DNA of 64,000 nt, from NCBI GenBank assembly GCA_002389675.1, contig DGQF01000009.1, positions 202,845-266,844 of the forward strand, written 5' to 3'. Positions 7,476-15,714 of the stretch are shown here, piece by piece; the first letter of the stretch is position 1, and each line of letters begins with the position of its first letter. The notes beneath the pieces were generated by a model, which saw only the letters and a list, made by a program, of their open reading frames with translations, did not search any database and was not told the origin of the DNA. This stretch comes from Gammaproteobacteria bacterium UBA4421 (lineage in GTDB: Bacteria; Pseudomonadota; Gammaproteobacteria; Pseudomonadales; Azotimanducaceae). The position numbers and the translations under genes are program-made.

Positions 7476-8225
7476 ATGCACCTGCTCATTGCACTCTTGA
7501 CCACTTGTGCGCTTACAGTTTTTGCGCCCTCCAGTCTCGCCGAAACAACAGAAAAACTAAAATCAGCGCTCGCCAGTGATATACGAAGCGATGCCGCAAA
7601 GACACGTGATGCGAACCGAAAACCGATCGAAACCCTGACGTTTTTTGGTCTTGAAGACGACATGCGCGTTTTGGAACTGATCCCAGGCGGCGGTTGGTAC
7701 ACCGAGTTGCTCGCTCCAGTGCTGGCCGAAAAGGGCAAACTTTTTGTCGCCGTCGGGACTCAGGGCATTGAAAGAAAAATCGCTGATGGCCGTTTAAATC
7801 ACGTTGAGGTCATCCGCGTCGACCAAGCATCCTCTGGACAGGCAAAAGACGGCCGCCGCTATGCGATGCAGGGACTCAAGATCAATGCTCAGAACATCGA
7901 TCTTGTTCTGACATTTAGGAATCTCCACAATTTTGATCCCGCCACCCGCGCTGAATTAAATCGCGAGGCCTTTCGAGTATTGAAAAGCGGCGGCCGATAC
8001 GGCGTTGTCGACCACACTCGCCGCCATATGCAAAAAGACAACGATGAAAACTGGCGCCGCATGGATCCTGTTTTGATGATCAAAGAAATCGAGTCTGCAG
8101 GCTTTGAGTGGATAGATTTTTCTGATCTACATTATCGTTATGACGACGAGTTACGCTATGAGGTCGGCCGGAGTTCCGTTCGCGGGAATACCGACCGGTT
8201 CACTTTGTTATTCAAAAAACCTTAA
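7476..8225 (+). CDS. exported SAM-dependent methyltransferase-like protein
   Basis: A 249-residue protein with an N-terminal signal peptide (MHLLIALLTTCALTV, cleaved after about SLA at residue 22) followed by a Rossmann-type methyltransferase fold. The SAM-site-like motif is VLELIPGGGWYTELL and a later motif is GGRYGVVDHTRR, as in the predicted-methyltransferase group COG4798. The ATG at 7476 follows AAGGA; an in-frame TTG at 7449 would only add residues before the signal peptide. Members of this group are usually predicted to be exported. That is odd because SAM is not known to be supplied outside the cytoplasm, so the fold may have another use. It is a single gene ended by a strong hairpin at 8242-8264. 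Confidence 0.8.
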   Translation: MHLLIALLTTCALTVFAPSSLAETTEKLKSALASDIRSDAAKTRDANRKPIETLTFFGLEDDMRVLELIPGGGWYTELLAPVLAEKGKLFVAVGTQGIERKIADGRLNHVEVIRVDQASSGQAKDGRRYAMQGLKINAQNIDLVLTFRNLHNFDPATRAELNREAFRVLKSGGRYGVVDHTRRHMQKDNDENWRRMDPVLMIKEIESAGFEWIDFSDLHYRYDDELRYEVGRSSVRGNTDRFTLLFKKP

Positions 8226-8241
8226 TCAAAAACCAACACTC

Positions 8242-8264
8242 CCCTAAAGCTTACCGCTTTAGGG
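8242..8264. terminator. bidirectional hairpin terminator between convergent genes
   Basis: A perfect 9-bp inverted repeat, CCCTAAAGC and GCTTTAGGG, with a five-base loop sits between the exported methyltransferase-like gene and the OYE gene, and includes the OYE stop codon. On the minus strand a TTTTT run follows about 12 bases later. It fits an intrinsic terminator for the minus strand and possibly both strands. Confidence 0.6.
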
Positions 8265-9359
8265 TGTCGGCTGTTCAGATTCGGCTTGCGCGACAAATCC
8301 TGGCCAGCCCGACATATAATCGATGAAGCGATCGGAGAGCCCCTCAGAGGCTAGGTAAGCTCGAGACACCGGCAGCTGAGTCGGCACAAAATCACTCTGG
8401 TGCCGGTACCGCTCAGGAAAATCATGGTGCAATATCGCAGCCCGACCCAACATAATCCAATCGACACCCGCAGCTAATACTGCCTCTGCTTCATCCGGAT
8501 TGCGGATTTTTCCCGCCACGCCAAGGCGCGTCTGGCCTCGCTCCAACTCGGTGAAATGGCTCATCAAGCTGCGCCCTTTAAAGGCCGCTTCTTCCGGCTC
8601 TTTGAAAACATCCCAAAGCGACATATCAAGAAAATCGATATGCCCTTGGGTACACAAGCGCTGAGCCATCTCCACAACTTCCGGCAAACGCATCCCAAAT
8701 CGCTCGGGCGATAAACGGACACCAAGCATGAAATCGGCCCCGCACTGCAAACGAATACCGTCGATGATCTCGAACAACAGGCGCCAACGGTTTTCTGCGC
8801 AACCTCCGTACTCATCTTCTCGGTGATTAGTCTCTTCACTTAGAAATTGGCAGATGACGTATCCGTGCGCGCCATGCAATTCCACGCCATGGAAACCCGC
8901 AGCCTCAGCGCGCACGGCGGCCGCGATAAAGTCGCTGATCAGCGTTTTTACTTCATCACCGCTGAGTGCGCGCGCACCGGTTTGTTCATCTGCGGAGGCT
9001 GATACCGGATGAGTACCAATTACCGATTCAGGCGAACGCATACCCGCATGATGTAACTGCACGATCGACACGCTGTCTTCGCTATTAATTTTGTCAGCTA
9101 AGCGTGTCAAACCCGGCAAATGGTCGTCTGAGAAAATGCCCAGCTGTCCGGGGAAACCTTTACCCACCGCTTGTACATGGGCTGCGCAGGTCATTGTCAG
9201 ACCAAATCCGCCTTCAGCGCGCATGGTGAGCCAATGAAACTCTTCCTCTGATAATTTACCGTTTTCGTGGCTCTGAGAATTGGTCAGCGGTGCCAACATA
9301 AACCGATTCTTCATGGTGGGTCCGCGCAAAAAAGTCAGGGGTTCGTATAACGTGCTCAA
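8259..9359 (-). CDS. NADH:flavin oxidoreductase, old yellow enzyme family
   Basis: A 366-residue FMN-dependent TIM-barrel enzyme of the old-yellow-enzyme family, reducing activated C=C bonds with NAD(P)H. The N-terminus LYEPLTFLRGPTMKNRFMLAPL is typical (quoted as two adjoining parts: LYEPLTFLRG and PTMKNRFMLAPL). The substrate-anion site is in GVELHGAHGYVICQFLS (about 161-177), followed by NHREDEYGG, and the phosphate-binding end is GVDWIMLGRAAI. The start is a TTG at 9359 behind a GAGG ribosome site, chosen because the conserved N-terminus begins there. It is the last gene of the run CNT transporter, 2OG oxygenase, OYE, with gaps of 28 and 22 bases. No FeS-cluster cysteines of the 2,4-dienoyl-CoA reductase type are seen. 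Confidence 0.9.
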   Translation of the reverse strand: MSTLYEPLTFLRGPTMKNRFMLAPLTNSQSHENGKLSEEEFHWLTMRAEGGFGLTMTCAAHVQAVGKGFPGQLGIFSDDHLPGLTRLADKINSEDSVSIVQLHHAGMRSPESVIGTHPVSASADEQTGARALSGDEVKTLISDFIAAAVRAEAAGFHGVELHGAHGYVICQFLSEETNHREDEYGGCAENRWRLLFEIIDGIRLQCGADFMLGVRLSPERFGMRLPEVVEMAQRLCTQGHIDFLDMSLWDVFKEPEEAAFKGRSLMSHFTELERGQTRLGVAGKIRNPDEAEAVLAAGVDWIMLGRAAILHHDFPERYRHQSDFVPTQLPVSRAYLASEGLSDRFIDYMSGWPGFVAQAESEQPTP

Positions 9360-9381
9360 TGCAATGCCTCAAAATGGTTGT

Positions 9382-10347
9382 TTATTGTTCGCCGCCATGA
9401 TCAATGGGCTCACGCGCGCCTTCCAAAAGCCCTATTTCGACCAATCGCTCAGTAAGATAGTCGTCAGCAGAAATAGACTGCGGATAGCGGTTAGGGTAAT
9501 CCGGTCGAATGCAGCTGGCCAGGGTTGAAATTTCGAAGTCAGGATTGGGGTGACAAAAAAAAGGAATTGAATAACGACTCTCACCCCGATAGGCCTCTAC
9601 AGAGTTCACTACCTGATGCGTGGTCGAGGGCAGCACGTGGTTCGTGAGCCGCTGCATCATATCGCCAATATTCACCACAATGGTACCAGGGGCGCATTGC
9701 ACTGGAATCCAGTGTCCCGCCCTAGAGCGAACCTCTAAACCGGACTCTTCTGACCCAACCAACAGCGTAATTAGGTTGATATCTTCATGCGGGGCAGCAC
9801 GCAATGACGGCGTTTCACGAGCTTCAATCGGCGGATAGTGCAACGCCCGCAAAATAGAGTTGCCCATATCGATTTTGTCATCGAAATAGTCAGCAGGTAG
9901 CTGCAAATATAAAGCAAGCACCCCCAATATTCGTCGACCAAGGGATTCAAGCGCTTCAAACAAACGATACATACGTGCCTGAAAAAGTTCGACCTCAGAC
10001 GGCCAGACATTATCGAACAAACTTGCATGACGTGCGCAGTCGGCGGGAATTTCCCGTCCAACCTGCCAAAACTCCTTCAGGTCCGGATAGGCGCTGTTCT
10101 TTGCTGTTTCCACCCCAAAGCGCGTATAGCCCCGAGCCCCGCCTGGGCCAATGGTATATTTTTGCTTGACCTGTATAGGCAGCGCAAAAAAAGCCCGCAT
10201 TGCCACATAGGCCTCGTCAATGGTTTGGTTGCTGATGCCGTGACCCACGACCCCGCAAAAACCAAATGCTTCGTAACCTTTACCAAAAGCCTCAACAAAG
10301 TCGGGTTTTCCGGGAAAATCACTGATGTCTAAAGTGGGAATCTGCAT
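9382..10347 (-). CDS. isopenicillin N synthase-like Fe(II)/2-oxoglutarate oxygenase
   Basis: A 321-residue non-haem iron oxygenase of the isopenicillin N synthase/flavonol synthase family. The N-terminal DIOX_N part has GFCGVVGHGIS. The iron site is formed by the HxD of APHEDINLITLL and the distal histidine of STTHQVVNS, and the 2-oxoglutarate carboxylate should bind the arginine of SRYSIPFFCHP. The length is normal. It lies between the nucleoside transporter and the OYE and is surely cotranscribed with them. Bacterial members include 2OG hydroxylases acting on pyrimidines, amino acids and alkaloids. The link to a nucleoside carrier makes a modified nucleoside one conceivable substrate, but that is only inference. 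A related partial gene is at the right end of the window. Confidence 0.87.
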   Translation of the reverse strand: MQIPTLDISDFPGKPDFVEAFGKGYEAFGFCGVVGHGISNQTIDEAYVAMRAFFALPIQVKQKYTIGPGGARGYTRFGVETAKNSAYPDLKEFWQVGREIPADCARHASLFDNVWPSEVELFQARMYRLFEALESLGRRILGVLALYLQLPADYFDDKIDMGNSILRALHYPPIEARETPSLRAAPHEDINLITLLVGSEESGLEVRSRAGHWIPVQCAPGTIVVNIGDMMQRLTNHVLPSTTHQVVNSVEAYRGESRYSIPFFCHPNPDFEISTLASCIRPDYPNRYPQSISADDYLTERLVEIGLLEGAREPIDHGGEQ

Positions 10348-10375
10348 GCCGGCAAGTTTAACTTAAACCGGGGTT

Positions 10376-11608
10376 CTAACCACCCAGCAACAAGAAAAAC
10401 GAGGCAAAAGCGGCGCTCATTAAATTGGCAATTGACGCGGCCAGTAAAGCGCGCACACCCAGAGTTGCAATTTCTGGCCTGCGCTGCGGCGCTATAGAAC
10501 CCAGACCACCTAACAAAATGGCAATCGAGGAGAAATTAGCAAACCCGCACAACGCAAAGGTCACTACCGCGCGGGTATGCTCGCTCAACTCACTCCCGTG
10601 AGCTAATAAATTCACATACGCGACAAACTCATTCAACACCAGTTTTTGCCCAATATAGCTGCCAGCCTGCACCGCTTCATGCATCGGAATTCCAATGAGC
10701 CAAGCTATGGGTGAAAATACATACCCTAAAATCAACTCGAAACTAAGGCCTTCAACACCGATCAAGGACCCCATATACCCGATAACCCCATTAGCAAGGG
10801 CAATCAGCGCGATAAATGCAATCAACATAGCGCCAACGTTGGCAGCCAGCATGAGTCCACTGGTAGCACCTTTTGCAGCGGCGTCAATCAGATTGATAGG
10901 GCGTTCGTCCGCTGCCGATAACTCATCGACGTTATTTACCAAGCGTGCACCGCGTTTTTCTGGGACCACAATTTTTGCAATCGCCAAGCCCCCGGGGGCG
11001 GCCATGAAGCTGGCAGCGATCAGGAATTTCAAGTCCACGCCCAAGGTCACATAACCGGCCATTGTAGAACCTGCCACAGTCGCCAAACCACCCACCATCA
11101 CAGCAAACAACTCAGAACGACTCATCTGGCTGATGAAAGGCCTAATGGCAATCGGAGCTTCAGTTTGTCCAATGAAAATATTAGCTGCAGCAGAAAGTGA
11201 TTCAGGCGCACTGGTTTTCAAAATACTGCGAAACAATCCGCCAATAATGCGCACGACCCATTGCATTAAACCAACATAATAGGTGACGGAAATCAGCGCT
11301 GAGAAAAACACAATGGCGGGTAATACCTGGAAGGCAAAGATAAAACCCAGCTTGCCTGAGCCTACGTCACCAAATACAAATAAAATGCCATCGCGCGCAT
11401 AATTCAAGACGGCGCCCACCGCCTCCGCCAAAGCCGCCAAGGCCAATTGACCCGCGGGCACATAAAGCACCAGCGCACAAAAAAACGCCTGTAATCCCAA
11501 TGCCATCCCAACGGTACGCCAGTTGATGGCCCTGCGATCAACTGAAAAGGCATAGGCAACCGCGATCAATACCAACACGCCCACCAAGCAAATCAAAGCA
11601 TTCAACAT
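10376..11608 (-). CDS. NupC/CNT-family nucleoside transporter
   Basis: A 410-residue concentrative nucleoside transporter of the inner membrane. It keeps the canonical signature [16 protein letters not shown] (GQTE at 147-150), where Gln and Glu bind the nucleoside, the [17 protein letters not shown] motif, and [13 protein letters not shown] near the C-terminus. Its overall plan matches the CNT gene at 2837-4048, so the window carries two paralogues about 6.3 kb apart in separate operons. It starts a three-gene run with a 2OG oxygenase and an OYE. The 183 bases before it are shared with the divergent amidohydrolase operon. Substrate specificity, purine or pyrimidine, cannot be told. Confidence 0.9.
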   Translation of the reverse strand: MLNALICLVGVLVLIAVAYAFSVDRRAINWRTVGMALGLQAFFCALVLYVPAGQLALAALAEAVGAVLNYARDGILFVFGDVGSGKLGFIFAFQVLPAIVFFSALISVTYYVGLMQWVVRIIGGLFRSILKTSAPESLSAAANIFIGQTEAPIAIRPFISQMSRSELFAVMVGGLATVAGSTMAGYVTLGVDLKFLIAASFMAAPGGLAIAKIVVPEKRGARLVNNVDELSAADERPINLIDAAAKGATSGLMLAANVGAMLIAFIALIALANGVIGYMGSLIGVEGLSFELILGYVFSPIAWLIGIPMHEAVQAGSYIGQKLVLNEFVAYVNLLAHGSELSEHTRAVVTFALCGFANFSSIAILLGGLGSIAPQRRPEIATLGVRALLAASIANLMSAAFASFFLLLGG

Positions 11609-11791
11609 CTTCTATCATCCGTCAGTCTGGCTGAGAAAGCCGCAATTGGGCACCTGTCGTTGGGGCTTCATCTTACACAGTTGGCCGCCGCGATAAACCA
11701 TTAACCCCACCTCTGTGCTGCGCCACCTGATCTTGTCTTCGGTTATAAATAAAGCCACTATGGTCACGCACCAAAGACCAGACCAAAAACC

Positions 11792-13471
11792 ATGTATGAC
11801 CTCTTATTTAAGAACGCCATCGTCATCGACGGCACCAATCAGCCTGCATTTGCGGCAGATGTCGCTATCGAGTCCGGTCTGATTCAGGTGGTCGATCGAT
11901 CTTGCTCGCTACAACCGGATCATGCGCATCAAGTCGTGGATGCACAGGACCGATTATTGACACCGGGCTTTGTTGATATCCACACTCACTACGACGGACA
12001 GGTCTGTTGGGACAAACAGGTCACGCCAAGTGCCTGGCATGGTGTCACGACCGTCATCATGGGTAACTGCGGCGTCGGTTTTGCCCCTGTGCGCCCCGGC
12101 ACCGAAGGAGACCTGGTTGCCCTTATGGAAAGTGTTGAAGACATTCCTGGCACAGCTCTGCATGACGGTATTTCATGGGATTGGGAATCGTTTTCCGAGT
12201 ATCTCGATGTCATCGATACCCCCTACACCATCGATATCGGCACCCAAGTTCCTCATGTAGCAGTGCGCCACTATGTTATGGGTGACCGCAGTTACCACAA
12301 GGCCAGCATCCAAGACATCGAACAGATGCAAACAATTACTCGACAAGCGTTAGAAGATGGCGCACTGGGTTTCTCCACGTCACGCTTTTATGGGCATGTT
12401 GATAAATCGGGCAAACTTATCCCCGGCACGAATGCCTCTGCGCAGGAAATGTGTGCAATTGGCGAAGCGTTTAAAGGGCTCGATCATGGCACCATAGAGA
12501 TCATCTCGGATCATCTGAACAGCCAAGAGGAACTGGATTGGATCGAACATATCATCAGAACAACCGGTCGGCCGGTCACCGCATTGGCGACCTCAGGTGA
12601 GGGCATTTTATGGTCGTTGGCAGCGCAACTGGCTGCTGATGGATTCGCTCTACGCCCACAGGTTGGCGCCCGACCCGCGTCTATATTGATGACTCTGGAG
12701 GGCACCATTAACCCGATGCGCCAACATATGGCATATCGAGAAATACAGCATTTACCCGTCGTCGAGCGCCAACGGGCGCTCCTCAATCCTACCTTTCGTC
12801 ATCGTGTTTTAACGGAGGCCCCTATACTGCCGCGAAACAAAGATGCAGTTCGCTTCATGAATGACTTTGAACATATCTACGTCTTGGATGACCAATTATC
12901 TTATGAGCCCACCACCGCAGACTCAATTGCGGCCATCGCCGACTCGCAAAGCCAAACGCCATTAGAGGTGATCATGGACAGCCTCGCTGCGGGAAAAGTG
13001 CTCCTAGTGTTCTTCCGCGGCTATAATCACGACTTAGAACCCCAACGCAAAACCATCGAAGACCCCCTCAGCGTCTTCGGCCTTTCCGATGGTGGCGCAC
13101 ATTGCGGGGTTCTGGTAGACGCCAGCGTACCTACATACATGCTCAGCTACTTCACGCGAGATCGGCAGCGAGGACCACACATTTCTCTGCCGCTGGTCAT
13201 TCACAAAATGACTCAGGATACCGCCCAAATGTACGGCCTGAGCGACCGCGGGGTGATTAGTCCCGGCTTCAAAGCTGATTTAAATTTGATTGACTATGCG
13301 GACCTGAAATTGCTGCCCCCTGAGATGGTCTATGACCTCCCGGCGGGCGGCAAGAGACTGATTCAAAAAGCACAAGGCTATCTGATGACCGTCTGCGCCG
13401 GCGAGATTACTTACCGTGACGGTGAGCATACCGGCGCCATGCCCGGCCGCCTGATCCGTGGCGGCCGATGA
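11792..13471 (+). CDS. N-acyl-D-amino-acid deacylase-like amidohydrolase
   Basis: A 559-residue member of the amidohydrolase superfamily in the D-aminoacylase branch. The N-terminal composite beta-sandwich leads to the zinc motif DIHTHYDGQ (H64, H66, D68). The GNCGVG motif has Cys93, the bridging metal ligand typical of this branch. A late SDGGAHCGV motif supplies the catalytic Asp. The family hydrolyses N-acyl-D-amino acids or related cyclic amides; the real substrate is unknown. A paralogue with the same plan is at 44889-46637 next to a P450. Here it heads the run amidohydrolase, UbiC-like, Rieske oxygenase, with a 33-base gap to the next gene. I see no clear ribosome site at the ATG. Confidence 0.85.
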   Translation: MYDLLFKNAIVIDGTNQPAFAADVAIESGLIQVVDRSCSLQPDHAHQVVDAQDRLLTPGFVDIHTHYDGQVCWDKQVTPSAWHGVTTVIMGNCGVGFAPVRPGTEGDLVALMESVEDIPGTALHDGISWDWESFSEYLDVIDTPYTIDIGTQVPHVAVRHYVMGDRSYHKASIQDIEQMQTITRQALEDGALGFSTSRFYGHVDKSGKLIPGTNASAQEMCAIGEAFKGLDHGTIEIISDHLNSQEELDWIEHIIRTTGRPVTALATSGEGILWSLAAQLAADGFALRPQVGARPASILMTLEGTINPMRQHMAYREIQHLPVVERQRALLNPTFRHRVLTEAPILPRNKDAVRFMNDFEHIYVLDDQLSYEPTTADSIAAIADSQSQTPLEVIMDSLAAGKVLLVFFRGYNHDLEPQRKTIEDPLSVFGLSDGGAHCGVLVDASVPTYMLSYFTRDRQRGPHISLPLVIHKMTQDTAQMYGLSDRGVISPGFKADLNLIDYADLKLLPPEMVYDLPAGGKRLIQKAQGYLMTVCAGEITYRDGEHTGAMPGRLIRGGR

Positions 13472-13504
13472 GTAACCGCTATTGCAAGCGAAGCTGAAAA
13501 ATCG

Positions 13505-14023
13505 ATGAATCAAACTCAAAGCCTGCCAGACTGGTTAACTGATCCGGTCACCAATACCATTGATGTGGTCAACGAGGCGGCCATACCCACCGCGCTTATA
13601 CCGTGGGTTTATCTAGCCAATTCAATGACACAACAAATCACCGACCACTTCGGGCAGCAGCCAGCCGTCGCCGTTCATTTCAGCGGTCTTACCAAAACTC
13701 GCGACTGGGAAACCTCATTATTAAATCTGAGGCAAGACAAACCAACTGGCTATGCTCGACACATCAGCCTCGCCATCAATCACCGTCCGGTTCTGGCAGC
13801 CCGCTCAATTACGCGCAACGGCAACACCATCGAACCGTTGCTTGCAGGCCTGAACACCACACCGCTGGCGCGCTTGCTATTTGAAAACCCACTTTGGTTG
13901 CGCAAGGGACCCACCCTGCCGCTAATCGATAAATGCGGGAACATAGGTAGAGCCTCCACCTGGCACGCCAAAGACAGTTCCGAGTGTTTAATCGTCGAAG
14001 AATTCTTTTTATTCCAGCCTTAA
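13505..14023 (+). CDS. UbiC-like chorismate lyase family protein
   Basis: A 172-residue protein resembling UbiC, which turns chorismate into 4-hydroxybenzoate and pyruvate. The matching parts are IPWVYLANSMTQQI near residues 32-45 (compare LLLEDSMTKRF), the arginine of LAARSITRN at residue 100, and the C-terminal LIVEEFFLF with the catalytic-type glutamate at 165 or 166. A LARLLFENPLW segment matches the PLGRYLF region. The position between an amidohydrolase and a Rieske oxygenase is unusual: ubiC normally sits with ubiA. It could make 4-hydroxybenzoate for ubiquinone, or it may be a family relative that binds another aromatic ring. I consider the fold fairly secure and the reaction less so. 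Confidence 0.7.
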   Translation: MNQTQSLPDWLTDPVTNTIDVVNEAAIPTALIPWVYLANSMTQQITDHFGQQPAVAVHFSGLTKTRDWETSLLNLRQDKPTGYARHISLAINHRPVLAARSITRNGNTIEPLLAGLNTTPLARLLFENPLWLRKGPTLPLIDKCGNIGRASTWHAKDSSECLIVEEFFLFQP

Positions 14024-14064
14024 CTGGCAGGGCAAAAAAGCTACCACCCCACAATTTTAACTTT

Positions 14065-14092
14065 TTGTAACAGGTTTCAAATCTGCTATTAT
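14065..14092 (+). promoter_or_regulatory. candidate sigma-70 promoter of the Rieske oxygenase gene
   Basis: TTGTAA at 14065-14070 and TATTAT at 14087-14092 are separated by 16 bases and lie 38 bases before the chosen ATG. It suggests that the Rieske gene has its own promoter besides any read-through from the amidohydrolase operon. Confidence 0.45.
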
Positions 14093-14129
14093 TTCGGGCA
14101 ATTCTAGCGATTTGAAAATGAGGGATAGC

Positions 14130-15698
14130 ATGGCCGAAACAGTCTCAAAAGGGGTACGCACCATGGACGAGGCCTTTGCGCAATTGCTCGAAGCAGATAC
14201 CCATGGTGATCACATAATCGACGCATGGCGACGCAACAGCCCTATGCCTCCGGGCCCCTCCCTCATTCCTGTGGCACGATATATTGATCGAAAATATCAC
14301 GAACTTGAAAAAGAACATCTTTGGGGCAAATGCTGGCAAGTCGCCGCCCACGAGGATGATTTTGCCAATGTCGGTGATGTAGTGCCCTACGACATCGCTG
14401 ACAAATCTTACCTTATTGTCCGATCGGGTGAAGAGGACTATAAAGCGTTCTACAACGCTTGCCTGCACCGCGGCCGCAAATTGCGCGAGACTCCCAGCAA
14501 ATCCCTTGATGAGCTCCGTTGCCCCTTCCACGGCTGGGCCTGGAATTTAGACGGTAGTCTCAAACAAGTCCCCTGCGCTTATGATTTCGCCGGCATGAAA
14601 CGAGATGAAGAGTCTTTACCAGAAATAAAACTTGCACGCTGGGGCCGTTTCATATTTGTAAACCCAGACCCCGAGGCAGAACCCCTGGAAGATTTCCTTG
14701 GTGATTTCTCAACCAATTTCGAGCTTTTCCCTTATGACAACCGCTTTAAGCAAGCGCACGTTGCGAAGGTCGTTAAAGCGAATTGGAAAGTTGTTCAGGA
14801 AGCCTTCATGGAATCCTACCATGTGCTTATGACTCATCCTCAAATCCTCACGGGAGGGGCGAATGACTTATGCACTAAGTATGACGCCTTCGAGAACTAC
14901 TCGCGAGCCATACGCTGCGGCGCCTTGGAAACCAAAGGTATGCCATCTTGGGAGGCCTACGAAGGCGAAAATGGCGCAACTTGTCTGCGCCATCCTCTGA
15001 ATGGCTGGCTTTACGAAAAAATAGCCGAAGGGGTTGTGCAAGTAACCACACCGAAAGGTAAAAGCGGCACATTTACCGTTGACGCCCAGTATATTGACGG
15101 CGAGCTGACCGACGCTAACCCCCACATGACCCTATGGGCAGGCGGCTGCCAGTTGCCGGAAGACAACACCACCGCCCGCATGAAAGATCGCATACCAAAG
15201 GCTGTGCGAAATGCGGTGGGCAGCGATGCTTCCCCACGCGTCATCGGTGCCGAAATGCAACGTCAAATGCTCAAAGGTGTGGTGCCTTCCGTCGCCGATC
15301 GCATCCCGGATATTGAGTTAAATGCCTCAACATTTTTCACCGTTTTCCCGAACTGGCACCCCTGGGGCTCATTTAATCTGATTAATTACCGATTCCGACC
15401 AAACGGCGACAACCATGACGAATGTATAATGGAGTGTATGTACCTCGCCCCGATTCCCGAAAGCGGTGCATACGAGCCCGCGCGCGAAATCCACTGGCTC
15501 GGCGTTGACGAGGATTGGACAAACGCACCTGAATTGGGAATGCTCACAAAGATATTCAATCAGGACTTGCGTAACCTGCCGTATGTCTATGCCGGCATGA
15601 AAACAACCGCCAGAGAAAATCTCCGCATCGGCGACTACAACGAACTCAAACTACGTCATTGGCACAATCTTTACGCCCAACAAATAGGTGAGACCTAG
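14130..15698 (+). CDS. Rieske-type aromatic ring-hydroxylating oxygenase, alpha subunit
   Basis: A 522-residue oxygenase subunit. The Rieske [2Fe-2S] cluster is held by C111-x-H113 (CLHRG) and C131-x2-H134 (CPFHG). The mononuclear iron site is in the segment from NWKVVQEAF to SYHVLMTH, with H231 and H236 spaced H-x4-H. The C-terminal catalytic domain is longer than in naphthalene-type alpha subunits. Such enzymes hydroxylate or demethylate aromatic, alicyclic or quaternary-amine substrates with electrons from a separate reductase, which is not encoded here. ATGs at 14118 and 14130 and a TTG at 14112 are in frame; 14130 follows GAGGGA. It is convergent with the P450 gene, 16 bases away. The substrate is unknown. 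Confidence 0.88.
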   Translation: MAETVSKGVRTMDEAFAQLLEADTHGDHIIDAWRRNSPMPPGPSLIPVARYIDRKYHELEKEHLWGKCWQVAAHEDDFANVGDVVPYDIADKSYLIVRSGEEDYKAFYNACLHRGRKLRETPSKSLDELRCPFHGWAWNLDGSLKQVPCAYDFAGMKRDEESLPEIKLARWGRFIFVNPDPEAEPLEDFLGDFSTNFELFPYDNRFKQAHVAKVVKANWKVVQEAFMESYHVLMTHPQILTGGANDLCTKYDAFENYSRAIRCGALETKGMPSWEAYEGENGATCLRHPLNGWLYEKIAEGVVQVTTPKGKSGTFTVDAQYIDGELTDANPHMTLWAGGCQLPEDNTTARMKDRIPKAVRNAVGSDASPRVIGAEMQRQMLKGVVPSVADRIPDIELNASTFFTVFPNWHPWGSFNLINYRFRPNGDNHDECIMECMYLAPIPESGAYEPAREIHWLGVDEDWTNAPELGMLTKIFNQDLRNLPYVYAGMKTTARENLRIGDYNELKLRHWHNLYAQQIGET

Positions 15699-15714
15699 GG
15701 TAAATCGCGGCACC

